The notes beneath the pieces are model-generated. The model made no database searches, was not told where the DNA came from, and saw only the letters and a program-made list of their open reading frames with translations. The translations under genes were made by a program, and so were the position numbers. A stretch of DNA of 64,000 nucleotides from Prochilodus magdalenae (taxonomy: Eukaryota; Chordata; Actinopteri; Characiformes; Prochilodontidae), in contig JAMWET010001278.1 of NCBI GenBank assembly GCA_024036415.1, positions 565,501 to 629,500 of the forward strand. Direction: 5' to 3'. Each line of letters begins with the position of its first letter. Position 1 is the first letter of the stretch. This document shows positions 37,519 through 49,619 of the stretch, piece by piece.

Positions 37519-37563
37519 GACCCTCCCTGCCCAAGGAAAGGCAGTCCTTAGACAGGGAGGGTC
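37519..37563 (+). other. Strong GC-rich hairpin
   Basis: GACCCTCCCTG at 37519-37529 is perfectly complementary to CAGGGAGGGTC at 37553-37563. Inside it, after a symmetric 3-base mismatch on each side, AAGGA pairs with TCCTT around the 7-base loop AAGGCAG. The result is a 45-base stem-loop with 16 Watson-Crick pairs, set in otherwise AT-rich sequence. No promoter or miRNA family is recognised. Confidence 0.75.
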
Positions 37564-40500
37564 CTTGGACTAAGTACCACACTGGAGATAAGGCTTAGTT
37601 CTGCCCTTCCATAAGCCATCCTCTGGGTTACACACAGGTATGCACTTTTTTCCTGGTGTTTGTTTTAAGTCCCGCTAAATAAATCAAGCCGTTTCCTCTC
37701 TGCGCTCTCTGCCTCGTGCTTGGAGCCCTGTGCTTTGGTGTGGTGCTGATGTCATCTTGGCATGGCCACTGCCCGTGCAGCAGCAGAGGAAGTGCAATGT
37801 GTGTGCGTGTGTATGTGTGTGTGTCTGCAGCCAGGATGATCATGGCAAGCTACTGCTCGTGAAGCCGGAAGCCAGAGTGGAACTTGGCATGGGCCTCTCT
37901 TACACTTCTGATTGAATGTTTTGAGTGCTTCTGGAGTCACTTACTGTCTACCACAAGCGTACTGTGATTTAAAGTAAGAAGAAGCCTGGAATGAAGCTGT
38001 AGAACCCGTAGATAACCTGCCTGCCTTCAATTTTTGATCACTGAATTTGTAGTAGTGAGTTAAAAGAAAGTGAGCCCTGCAATCCGTCTTCTGACCGTCA
38101 TCAGAGAAGCTGGTGTGTTTCATTTGGTCACTTAAAGTCAGTGTGAATCTGAACATTTGTCTTCTGTGCCATGACAAACTTTTGAGGCAATCAAAAATCT
38201 GAAGATGCTTTAATCACAGGTGGTAGGCGTTCTGTGTTGATGAAAGATTATGGGAAAATAAGAATTGAGTCTTTGATAAATTATGATGAATAATGCTTAC
38301 AATACAGTTAGGGACAAATTAGTTAAAAAGCCCAATTTAGATTTCAGGTTGGCTTTAAAAACTACAAAAGACTGCGTATGAACGTCTGCAACTGAAAAGC
38401 TTACTGTTGTATTTGCATGGATTAAAACCAGCAGTGTATCCAATGAGAATGCAACTGTCTTCATGGTGTCTGTCTTAGTGTGCAGTTTACAGTCAGCACT
38501 CCTGGTCAAATTACATGTTGTTTGGTTTTTGTAAGTGAAAGTAAGTTAACACCTCCTCTGCAGACATGAATGGAAATATGTTGTTTTTCTGCAAATTTTG
38601 GTGCAAAATTTCCGTTTATTCAAGATTAAATTAAATGTATTTGGGAAACATTAAACTTATAAATTGCAGTTATCAAACAGCAAGAGCTTCAGGTTTTTCA
38701 GTTATAGCCTACACTGAGTTGAGCTTTAAGAGTGGAAATTCTAACACTAAGGTTGTGAACTTCCTGTAGGTAGATTAGACCACTCACAGACAATCAGACC
38801 TTTGTGTGTTGTGGCATCACAACCACAACATACTTGCACACTGCATTCAAAGGTCAAGCATCAAGTCAGTAGAAAGAGGACATTCTGGTCATATTGGATA
38901 AAAACGGGCCTGAACCCTCATTTATAGATCACAAACACAGTTTAAATCACACTCACGGTATTAGAAAAATCTCAGTGATTACTTTCCCCAAACCATCCAG
39001 TCAGTCTTTCCCTCGTATGACATGGTGTAAAAACCATATTTTACAGTATTTATCTCTGTATTCAGAAGTACTTCAGTGCTGCTTTAAAATCAGAGAATAA
39101 CAGAGTGTGTGTGTTAAAATGGGCAGAAGTGAGGCTCTCTGTGGAGGATGTGTGAGCTTGTTTACACGCACAAAATCATCAGAACATGTACTTTGATTGA
39201 AGGCAACCAAACTTTTGCATATGCCTTTATATTAGACTTTTGATGCTCAGACTATTAGAACAATGCGCTGTAATTGCATTATTCCAAGTTCTGTAAAGTT
39301 TTTAGGACAGCCAGGTTAGCTTTCTTTAAGCCGAACCATTGAATCATTTTTATTACAGTGTAATAAAAGTGTAGTTACAGAGTGACTTATATTTATTTGA
39401 ATGAACTTGAATGAGAATGTTAGAAGAAGAGTATTGTTCTGTTAACTTACTCTTTGGCAGCCTGGTTACTCACTGGTCTAAGTTTAAACAACAAAGCCCT
39501 TTTACAGTTCAGCGAGGTGGGTGTGTGTGTGTGTGCAGAGAGACGTACATGCTGGCATATTATGCATGGAAGAATGCTGGAATGCCTGTGCAGCGTGTTT
39601 AATTGCAAATGCAGGTCACAGCTAAAAAAGGGCCAGAACCTCAGGAAAGGGACAGTTTCACATCCGCCCCCTCTAAACGCAGGCATCATCCAAACGTAGC
39701 TTCTGATTGGCTGGGGGACACCGGTATGGCTGGTACGGCTGTTAGTGTGTTTTTTGTGTGTGGGTATGCAGCCCTAAGCCGCTGACACAGTCAGAGTGGG
39801 AGAGAGACTGCAGTGGGGCTAAAGAAAGCATGCGCCCTTTGATGTTTCAGGCACATCCATCATGGTGCTTTTATGGAACGTTCATTATATTTGTGTCGCA
39901 GTGTTTTATGTAGTCTGCTCCTTAAATAAGAAGCGGGGGGATATTTTGAAACTCCCACTGATCTGTTTTTGGGAGTACTTGTGAGACATGACTGACACTC
40001 TTGAAGCGTAGCTCAGAAAATTAGCATTTGAATATCAGCTGTGTTCCATGTAAGATTGATTAATGACTGTGTACAGAAGCGTAGTGTAGAGTAGCTCTGT
40101 CACACAGATGACCCTGTGTTATTATTTTTGCTTTCTTTCTTTACGCCTTCACAACTGACCTATTCTCCAGCGTACTGGATTGAATATTGTTTGGTCAGTA
40201 CATTTTCTCTGGCAGTGGCAACCAGTTGTTTTATCTTGTGGTAACGAAGTTGACCTAGATAGCACAGTTCAGCTGTTTACTGCCTCGTGTCCGGGGAAAA
40301 AGCTTTCTTCTGCGTTTTGAGGTATGTTTGAAAAAGTGCTGCCAGCTGACCATGGCCACATGCTGCTTTCTGCTAGTTCTTTGTATTAAACTGAGTGTAT
40401 CGTCTCTACCTTATGAAGTCTGTTAATGATGCCTCAGTGTTGTTTACATGCCTTTACATTCTGTTTAAAGTGTTGTAACTAATGGACACTTTAGACTGGT

Positions 40501-43500
40501 GTGTTTGTTGATTGGAAACAATATTGATTGCCTCATTAGTAGTGAGGAAACACACCCGGTGTCCTTGTGAACTATGGTAAATTCCAGATAGTTGGTGTTT
40601 TTTTATTTCATGTTTATTATTGTTATTAATACTACCATGGTCAATAGCCATGCTTTAAAACCATAGTATGAGCCAATAGCATCAACCAAAGCTAGCAACA
40701 ACCCTGGAGGTGCAGGAGTACACAGGTGCAGCATGCACCGCAATTTTGTTTTGTGTCAGAAGAAAACAAGGCAGAAACTCCAGAGATTTTTTGAGGGCTA
40801 AGCCTGGTGTGGTCATATTTAGCTTTGTAGCTAGTCAGCGGATGGGAGAACTTGATTGAGGATGGTAACCCTTTCTGCAAAACATGCCAAAAGAAATTTG
40901 CTGCAAAGAGGGGCAGCACTGCAAATCTTCTTCACCTCTTTGTGACCACCACCCACTACTTTACAGTGAATATGTTCTGATGAAATGTGTTATCTTGTCA
41001 CAATGACTCGAGCTTGTAGGATATTTTAGGATAGCTTACATCACTACTTCCTGTTTAAATTCTCCTGTTCCATTTTAAATCATACAGCAATTATAATAAC
41101 ACCTTAGATCTTATGTAATGAAGTGTTTGCCAGCATTCAAATAAAAACAAATGATTCCAGTAGACATTGTCATTTGATAAATCTTATCGTTTTCCAACTA
41201 ACAGGAGGTTGTGTGAGGTTGTGTATTGCCTTTCTATGTATGCTCTGCTCTGCTCATGCATCAGCTCAGCAGCCTGGACACACAGCGAGGTCAGATGTGC
41301 AGATGATATGGCCATCAGGGCAAAAATAGCCCTGCCCTGTGCCTGCTCACATACTTGCACCCAGTATAATAAAAAACAGACTAGAATATCCGCACGCTCA
41401 CGTTACTGTACGCACATGCAGGCACGCACACACGTGCATGCAGACGTGCACAATAACAGATCTATACCAAGGTGGTTCAAGCACAATCGCCTGATGAAAA
41501 CGGGCATCAAACAGTCTACAGCCCGCCAAGCTTAAAACACCAGAGATGTGTGAGGTGAGATAGACACCCCCAACCCCCCCGACATGGGCTGAATAGCACT
41601 ATAGGGATTTATTGCAGAAAAAAGTAAGCTAATACTGTAGGCTTTCAACTCGACGGCTTTAGATCTGTTATCTGTCTCCAGTGAGAGGCCGTGCCAGACC
41701 TGTAATTAAAACCTGGGCTCTATTGGCAACTTGAAACTGAGGCTTTTTTCAAAGAAAGGACCCCACTTTTCCCTGCATGCCCCCCTCCTCTTAAAGTAGC
41801 CACCTCTGAGATCTGGCTTTGCATGCACAATAAAAGCTTGTACTGTACTTCAACAGGGGATAATTCACCAGTTGTTATGCTAAGGTGTCTGCGAGAGGGA
41901 GAGTATGTTGAGCAATTTTGCAGTTGTAATACACGAGTTAAACCTTGCTGCATTTTGCGGGACACAAAGAAAGCCATTCAGCATGCTGCTTACTAGACTA
42001 CAGTTTGTCTGGCAACACTCTCACTCTGCAAAGCCAAGTGCCAAGACTGACTTGTTTTTAATTGCGTCTCATATCAGACGTGAGAATAAAAGGCAAAAGA
42101 AAAACCTCAGTCCTGAGTCATAGTGGTTATCCGCATCCTCTGGCTGAGTTCTTTTGCCTGCCCTGTGGACAGTATGCCTTCGCCTCGCAGTGATGGACAG
42201 CCCTGTGGTTTTGCTGCTTAGAGGTGAAGGGAAAAAAACCCAGAACCTGGCACGTCCGGCAGCAGTTACAGTTCTGAATTTCCATCTGTGTGTGGCCTTC
42301 CTGCTCACGCCGCCAGTGGTGCTGATGAAGAGAAAAACCACCGACGATAACAATAATAAGACTGGGATGCGAAAGGAAGAAAGAAAGGCAATTGAATAAT
42401 GGTCTTCTTTATGATCATATAATGGCTGGGCTGTTATGGTAAAGACTGGAAAAACCCTCTGATGACTTTTTTGTGCTTTATGAAGAAAGATTAGCTGTAA
42501 TAGCTTTTGAAATAACATTACGCTGTAGCGCTGCTATGTGTGGCATGTAGATTATGGACCCTTTGTATGTGTGCCTGCCTGTCAGTGCATAATGGTGCTG
42601 ATTTCTCGGTGCACAAGGTTATTACATTTTACAGCGTTTGGCTGTGGCTGTTTAATCGCATTGGTTTGTTCTTTTTTATTTTTATCCATGGAGCCGACTG
42701 CCATTGGCACACTTCTCTCTCTGAGTGGGAGCTAGAAGCAGGTCCTCTGAACAAACAGACAAGCTGACCTCTGACCTCAGCTAATCAGCCACAAATTAGC
42801 CATGTCAAGAGGCCGTTCTCATCCCTGCACCTCGGCCGCTCCCCACTGCTGTTTACACACGCCACAAGCACTGATCTGCTGCCTTTTGTCCCGGCCCACG
42901 CGCCTTCATCATCTTTCCTCCCTCCTCTTTCAGGCAGGGGTGGAAAATTATGGACAGACCTGACACCCCGCTAACCCGCAGCACCTCACAAAGAGGCGAC
43001 TCTAGTTTGACGCAGTTTAACTGGACAGTTAGTTTGTTTTTGCTTGTTAAAATAACAGTAACAATAATAAATGCAATATAGAAGACCTGTGGAATAAATG
43101 TAAAAAGTAACTGTTTCTTATTTCCATAAAACCTGTTGCTTTGCAGTGAGATGAACAGAAGAGCAGATTTGTTTCGTCTTCTTCTGGTACAGACCAGCCT
43201 GGGTTATGTTTGATTATACGACAACACACTTCATTTGAAGGGGAATTCCTTGGTGTTTCCAAATGTTTCCATAATTCACTCGTTGACATAAACAGTTATT
43301 CCGAGTGGTTTAATGTGAAATTGCGACTCTACAGTGCTGGTGATATGAACCAGGGGCCGCTATGCATTGGGATTTTCTTTACTATCCATATTTTAGTTTT
43401 GTTCACTTTAGAAACCACTCAAAAAACACAACGCAATGCAGCATTTCTTCATCTTCACAGTTACTCAACTGTCTTTAGTCTCTTCTGAAATGAAAACTAG

Positions 43501-43960
43501 TTAAAGGGGGACATAAAGCTCTGGACTGTGCGTTCCTTCTGGTTTAGTATTAGTCTACACTGTCTACCCCAGTACGAGACTGATTTGGAAACTACAGATT
43601 GCTGGATGCCATCCTGCAGAGAGGAAAGTTCTGACTCAGTTTGACAAGTTGGGATACATATTCACTGTGTTTAGTCTCAGAGGGACACTTTATTTTTAAG
43701 GAGTTGTAGTCACTCATTTTCTGTTAGCATACATGTGAAGCCCAGTGCCCTCACCACTGCCTTCAGTTACAATGCAACATTTGGGAAAGACTTTAATATA
43801 GTAATAATTAAAGTTGATTCATTATCTGTTGTATTTTACACAATAAATGATCAAATAAAATATTTCATTTTTTCGTTTTTAAAAATGTAATGTTAATGTT
43901 ACTTATTGTACAATTAACTACAAATGAATTTAACTTTTAAAGATTTTTTATTTTGAAACC
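37564..43960. other. Unassigned non-coding stretch
   Basis: No gene is supported. A (TG)n-like patch lies at 37799-37826. A hairpin (TGTTGTGG/CCACAACA, loop of eight bases) lies at 38804-38833. The minus-strand 149-residue frame at 42069-42518 has no recognisable domain. The part 42770-42960 is GC-richer with a conserved-element look. Confidence 0.45.
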
Positions 43961-43964
43961 TTAT

Positions 43965-44100
43965 CTTTAACATGATCTCTGTCTCTGTCACTGCTGGTCT
44001 TGACTTAAACTGAACTACTAAAAGTCTTGGTTTTGACTTGAACTCAATGTGTCTTACTCAAGGTCTTGACTCAGACTCAAAGTCTTGACTACAACACTAA
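43965..44100 (+). repeat. Degenerate tandem repeat with GTCTTGACT core
   Basis: The words GGTCTTGACTTAAACTG, GTCTTGGTTTTGACTTGAAC, AAGGTCTTGACTCAGACTC and AAAGTCTTGACTACAACACT follow one another. The GTCTTGACT core repeats with variable spacing of about 15 to 30 bases. Similar text is common in teleost genomes. Confidence 0.65.
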
Positions 44101-46161
44101 CCAAACTATCACTGTGAACAGTTCTGACTCAAATCGCTCTGAATGGCTTTATTATCTTTAACGATTTCAATTATGCAGAAATGTAAAACATTGTTGGAAT
44201 TGATGGTCTGATTGGTTAGAAATTAGGTAAATCGGAAAAAGTTTAAAGCCACAGTTTATCCGTTTATATGTGGATTTTTTGTGGTTACATGACTTTAAAT
44301 ATAATATTCCGGGTGGCCTAAGACTTCATATGTCGCATTTTCCTCCACCTAGTACTTTTTAAATTTAATTTAGTTAACCAAGCATAAAGTTAAGACATTT
44401 CCAGCTTCACAACAGAAGCATTGTGGAACTGTGATTATGTAACAAGGTTAACCCCAAGACTCTAGATCCACTGGCTCCATTTTTCTGGCTCTTGTCCACC
44501 TGAAAGCTTGTCCGAGCTCCAGACTGCACTGAAACGCAGAATGAAAAACAAAAACCAAGCACTATTTATAATCTAGTCACCGGTACTGACAGACTGCTCC
44601 GATTGAAGCATCGAGGCGGTGTTTGATTTAAAGCCGCGAGTTATATTTAACTGTTTATTCTGCACAGGTCATTTGACGTCAGAAATAAAAAATCCGGCTG
44701 CTCAGAAAATTTTCCTTAAGGAGCCTCGTGTTTCTTAGAAATTATTTTTAGCATGCAGCTCTGCAGGCAGCAGAACATTTTCGGGACAGCTTTGTGCTGT
44801 TCAGGTGGGGGTTGCATTGCGGTAACTCTTGTTCTTCAGGTCACCAGTGCTGAAGCTTGCTGTGCAGTTCCTAGATGACACGAGTGTCAGGAATCTGCAT
44901 GCCAATACCTGTTGCAGCTGTTGGAATTTGGCTGTGTGACAGCTATATAGAAGAGCATGTGCTGCGCCACACCTCAGAAGAGAACACGGTGTATCTCAGA
45001 AAGGGGTGCAGCATTGCCCAAGAGACACGTTTCCTGTGTAAACAAGCTGCTCAGTGCAGAGTCTGTGAAGAGACGTGAACGCTCTCTTTTCCCTCCAGTC
45101 CTGGGGCGGCTGTCACAGGGCATGTTGAAAGGAACAGGATAGCTGACTGCAGCTAGCCTCGTATATGTGCTTTTTAATCAATGTCATCAAGCCGGATACA
45201 GCTAAGTCAACTCCGGTGCTAGCGCTGTGTGTTCACTTGTCAGAGACGGAGGAGTGAGTGCTGTCAGGCAGTTGAATGTAAATACAAAACTTGATAGACA
45301 GGTGAGGCAAGATCAGATTGTACTGTAGGACTTTACCAGTAGTAATTAAACCTTATCTCTGAATTATTGACACCAGAAGAATGGGTGACGATGGCGTCAT
45401 GCCCAGGTGCGGGCGCTGTGCAGAAAAGGAGAGCACAGGTGCAGCGCGAGACGCTATGTGGATGGTGTTACTGGTTATAGTTTGCGTACCTTGTTCATCG
45501 CCTTTTCAACAATGACTTGTTAGTTTTGGAGGCGTGTGAACAAAACTGTTCAAACCTCAATACCTCAGACTGTTTGAGCTGGTTTATGAATGTACTCAGA
45601 AAGTGTAGTCTTATTACCAGGGCTGGCTTTTTTATTTTGGGATGTTAGAACTGAGTATAGGTAATCGATGTGAATTTCTATAGTATGTGGTCCAGAAATG
45701 CTGTATTGTATACAGGAGGTACAATGGTTTCTACCGATAGCTCCTTGTGTTGGTATCACGCCAGAATAATTGAAGGAAATAAAATAAAGAAGTCAAGTCC
45801 AGTCCTGGATCAAATATATCCTGAAATAGCCCACTGTCGTATTGCATGATGTGATGTTGTTTGCTATGTATTTCTTTCTGTGGGGTTGTAGAGTGTAATT
45901 TGAATGTGATAGCCTCCTTTTAGATGCTCGTTTTAACTGTTTCAGCTTGAAAATAGCTCATTATAAAGTAGAAAACTTAGATCTAAACAGTGTCTGAATT
46001 GGCCAGCACTCAAAGTTTCAGCATCAGTATTTCTGATAGTTTCCATTATCTGTATTGCCTCACTGTGTAAATAGTTTTTTAATCACATTTGGAGAAACGC
46101 ATGTTTTTTATTGGCACATTCCAAAATAATCACTTCTAATCGTGAAATGAAGACTTTTTAA
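44101..46161. other. Unassigned non-coding stretch
   Basis: No gene is supported. A 58-bp exon-like segment at 45244-45301 is discussed as a finding. Otherwise nothing is recognised. Confidence 0.45.
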
Positions 46162-46929
46162 AGGTGCCATTGAGCGCATTTATTCACCATTCAGCACTGA
46201 TGTCTGTATAGAGTCCATGTGACTTTGGTCAGGGTGAAAAATAGCCAGACTCCGTTTTACATGCCCATTCATAACCATGATTTGGCCTTGGCTAATAAAG
46301 GTGGAACTGCGGCCCTCTTTAGTCTCTGCAGTGGTAACCACTAACATTGAATTAAAGTTGTCCCGAATCTTTTTGATGTGCCAGCAGACGCTTTTTTGCT
46401 CCCTGTTTGCCAGTCTATTTTGTAAATGTTCTGTTCTACCTTTAACGGTGCCTTGTACATTGTGGCATTGTTCTGTGCTGCTCCGTCATTGTACATTTTG
46501 GGGGTGTAAATGAGCTCAGAGACATTTTTGCCATTTGTGATTTGCACACAGAGGAATTTGTTCTCCGCATTTAATCTGTGAAGTGAAACACCCACATACA
46601 CACTAGGGGGCAGTGAGCACACTTGCCCGGAGCGGTGGGCAGCCCTACACACGGCGCCTGGGGAGCATTTGGTGGTGAGGTGCCTTGCTCAGTGGCACCC
46701 CAGTCGTTACTGCCAGTTGAGGGAATCAAACCGGCAACCCTCCGGTTACAAGGCAACACTAGACTGGTTCCCTGGCCTCCAGACCGCGACTGCCCCCTAT
46801 AAATGAGTCCAGGCTTTTATGTAACAGTTTAGGAATCTTTTGGCATCTGCCCATTTTTCTGAACTCTGTTACCACCTCCTCTGGCCACCTATACCAATGC
46901 AAATACAGTTTTTTTATTCTGTGGCACCT
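46162..46929. mobile_element. TTAA-flanked non-autonomous DNA transposon (piggyBac-like), carrying a nested SINE
   Basis: AGGTGCCATTGAGCGCATTT at the left end and, in reverse complement, AGGTGCCACAGAATAAAAAA at the right end share a terminal inverted repeat of at least eight bases (AGGTGCCA). Each end is directly bordered by TTAA (46158-46161 and 46930-46933), the target site duplicated by piggyBac-superfamily elements. No transposase frame is present, so it would be a MITE mobilised in trans. A SINE occupies 46515-46797, and without it the element would be about 480 bp. The short inverted repeat makes the superfamily call provisional. Confidence 0.6.
46515..46797 (-). mobile_element. tRNA-headed SINE with LINE-like 3' tail
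   Basis: On the minus strand the element begins GGGGGCAGTCGCGGTCTGGA and has a pol III box B-like GCCGGTTTGATTCCC about 50 bases in. It continues through the GGTGCCACTGAGCAAGGCAC block and a conserved body (AGGGCTGCCCACCGC, CTCACTGCCCCCTAGTG), and ends with a tail containing ATTAAATGCGGAGAACAAAT and TCTGTGTGCAAATCAC, as in fish SINEs that share 3' ends with L2-type LINEs. TAAATGAG is duplicated on both sides (46507-46514 and 46800-46807). It sits inside the TTAA-flanked element and is therefore younger than it. Confidence 0.75.
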
Positions 46930-46933
46930 TTAA

Positions 46934-47386
46934 AGAATTATATCTTCTGATTAGCTGAATGTCCTTTGACTGGGGGTGTTCAAACTTTAGTTTACAGCTG
47001 TAATTATGTGATAAAAAGCAGATGAGACTGTGGATATTGCTGACATAAACTAAATAACTCATGCTTTAGCTTATCATTGTTTGAAGCGGTCTGTTTCCTC
47101 AGAGCAGGTTAGATGTGGAGGGTAAGTTACCACCGTAATTTATTTGTTTAAGAATTACGCTGTTATCGTGACATGGGTAACCTCAAGCTGAACCCAAACT
47201 TAGCTGGCTAACGCATGTCTTCCGCTTTGTAGTGAACCCCTCTGGGAAAACGTGTACGGAGGAGGGAGTTGACTGTATTTGCCTATATGCTGCCCGACCC
47301 TGTCTGTTTTGGTTTCCATATGTTGCAGTCTTCCTCTGCTGCCTGCATACCCCCCTTCTCAACAATTCTTTGTTTATTCCTTTTAG
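46934..47386. other. Unassigned stretch with a possible microexon
   Basis: A strong acceptor (GTCTGTTTCCTCAG, ending 47102) is followed 19 bp later by GGTAAGTT, so 47103-47121 could be a 19-base microexon. It is phase-compatible with the candidate at 47387, but this is speculative. Nothing else is recognised. Confidence 0.2.
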
Positions 47387-47461
47387 GGCGGCAACCAGAA
47401 ATCCCAGAAAGCCCAGGCCTGAGGAAGCCATTAACCACACACACCTCACAGCAGGACACTG
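47387..47461 (+). other. Candidate 75-bp coding exon
   Basis: A long pyrimidine tract with TTTATTCCTTTTAG leads into GGCGGCAACC. Seventy-five bases later ACTG meets GTAGGT, a fair donor. Two frames are open. The frame entered after two bases reads RQPEIPESPGLRKPLTTHTS and ends QQDT with one base left over. It is hydrophilic, proline- and threonine-rich, like a linker or cytoplasmic tail, with no domain. I cannot name a gene. It is the best plus-strand exon candidate in the window, but still weak without conservation. Confidence 0.25.
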
Positions 47462-48831
47462 GTAGGTACAGGTCTTTTTTTTTTTGTTTTGGTAATGAGC
47501 ATTGTGAAACAGCCCTTTGTGTCAAAGTCAAGATCCTTCTATTGTGACAACCCTAGTAGAGACAAAAACTGAAAGGCATCCCCCCCATGTAAGTTACATT
47601 AGGTCACAACCGGGACTTGCTAATGGTGCACCATCCTGAGATTTACTCTTGTGTATATGACTTGCAGTGCTCTTATACTGTAATAATGCACGTACACTTT
47701 GGAGGTTGTCAGTTACTAGGACCATGAGAACACAGAAACAGTTTCAGTAGACAGGGACACTTTTGCTCGCTTGGCAAACGTTTCTACATAAGAGCTACAA
47801 ACCAGTCAGTGTTAAAACACATACCATGCCTTCATGTCTGATTATGTCTACTGCTGAGACATTTATGGTGTGTGCCTCCAGTCTGGTGTTCTAGGAAGGC
47901 CAGTTCTGAGCAGGAAACCAAAAATGCACATTGTGTTAATTCCACTGTGCCTCTCTGAGCCCAGGCATACTGTAAAGCTTGCCTGTTCCCTGTATGGAAC
48001 TGCTTCCCCGATCCTCCAAACAACCCCCACCCCCCACAGTTTAGAATACAGTCAGAAACTTTTAGTTGTTTTTCCATACACATGCCATTCCAGTTTATGT
48101 GTGCTTACTGTGACTGTGAGTAGTATAGCTGAAGAGCCTTCACCTGGATTCGGATATGCTTTTGTAATATTTTAGATTTGGATATACTATTGTTTTATTT
48201 TTCTTCTTTTTTAAAAGAGTATTTGTTGAGAAGCAGGAGGTATAGCTACAGTCTTATCTAAATCTAAGAGCGTTGACAAACAACAGCCGAAAAGAGCATC
48301 ATACAGATGTTATTGGAAACATACAGATGTTCTGCCTCAATTTCACTATAGGCTCATGAGAAATGAAAACAGGGTAATTAAAGTAAGTCTCTTAAAGGCC
48401 TAGCCTCTCAGCATAAGACCAGCAAATCCGTGCACAATAATGGATGTGGTAATTGGACTTCCAGGAAAATGCATGTCCTGTTCTCAGAGCTGTGCATGAG
48501 GCATGTGTTTGAGCGGGCTGAGTGCAGAATTTCAGCATGTCCCAGCTCCTTTAGTTACGGAAGTCCTTGAAACCGAATGGACAAATGCTGACCATTTTTG
48601 TAGCTTGTGAGTTTTTATCAGGATTAGACTAATCTAATTATTCTTAAACTCCACTGATGTGCCTTTCTGAGTTATTATGTGTATTAATTAACATCAATCA
48701 AGCTAAAAGGAGGCTTGCTGAGCATCTCTAAGCTTCTTATCACTGCACCACCTACAGTCCAGCTACTTTTGGGTATTTGTTATTGTGCTCAGTTATTGGG
48801 CAGGAAAGGAGTTTTAAGAACTTTGCTTCTT

Positions 48832-48833
<2 letters not shown>
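47462..48833. other. Unassigned non-coding stretch
   Basis: No gene or recognisable repeat is present apart from a poly-T at 47476-47486 and a C-run near 48006-48035. Confidence 0.45.
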
Positions 48834-48870
<37 letters not shown>

Positions 48871-49619
48871 TCTTACCCTTCCTCTCTCCCTCTCCCTCCT
48901 TCCTTCTTTCTTTCTCACTATCCCTTTCCCTCCCTCTCCTGTCTTCCTCCCTCCATTCTCTCTTTTTGCTCATGTTTTCTTCTCTGTCACTACCGCTTTT
49001 TCCTTTTTTCTCCTTCCTTTTTCTTGTCTTGTCTCCTTCTCTCCCTGCCTTCTCTGTTTTCCCCCTCTAATCTTCTCCTTCCATTCATCCTTTTGTGTAC
49101 CCCTTTTCTCTGTTTTTTCATATTCTTCTCCCTCTCTTTCTCTTTCTTTCCCTCTTTCTTACCCTAATAACCCCTTACACTCTCTTTTTCTCTCCTTCCC
49201 TCCTCTTTTCTTTCTCTCTTTCCTCCCCCCTTCCTCCTTATCTCTCTTTCTCTCTTCTGTTCCTCTATTTTATACTTGTCTTTCCATCCTTGCCCTGTCA
49301 CCTTTTTTCTCTGTCTCTTCTCTCTCTCTTTCCCCTCCCTTCTTCCCTCCTTTTGTCTATTTCTCTGCTGTTTCTCCTCTACTTTACATTTCTTCCTCCC
49401 TCCTTGCTCTGCCACGGTTCTCCTTCTCTTCTCCCTTTTTCTTGCCCTGTCTCCTTCTCTCCATCCCTTTCTTCCTCTCTCTCTCCTCCACTCTATTGTC
49501 CTCCCCACCTTCTCCCTTGTGATTACCCTTTCTTTCCCTCCCTTTCTGACCCTATTCTCCTCCTCTCTCCCTCTCTCACTCGGTTTTTCCTTTTACATCC
49601 CTCCCCCCTCCCTCTCTCT
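48834..49619 (+). repeat. Long polypyrimidine tract
   Basis: Almost 800 bases are built of C and T with only scattered purines. It begins with a pure CT microsatellite and passes into CCTT, TTTC and CCCT mixtures. Parts repeat at about 114-bp spacing: TCCTCTATTTTATA at 49261 and TCCTCTACTTTACA at 49375, each followed by a CCTTGC(C/T)CTG(T/C)CAC block. All frames across it (serine, leucine, phenylalanine, proline on the plus strand; arginine, glutamate, lysine on the minus strand) are compositional artefacts. Confidence 0.95.
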
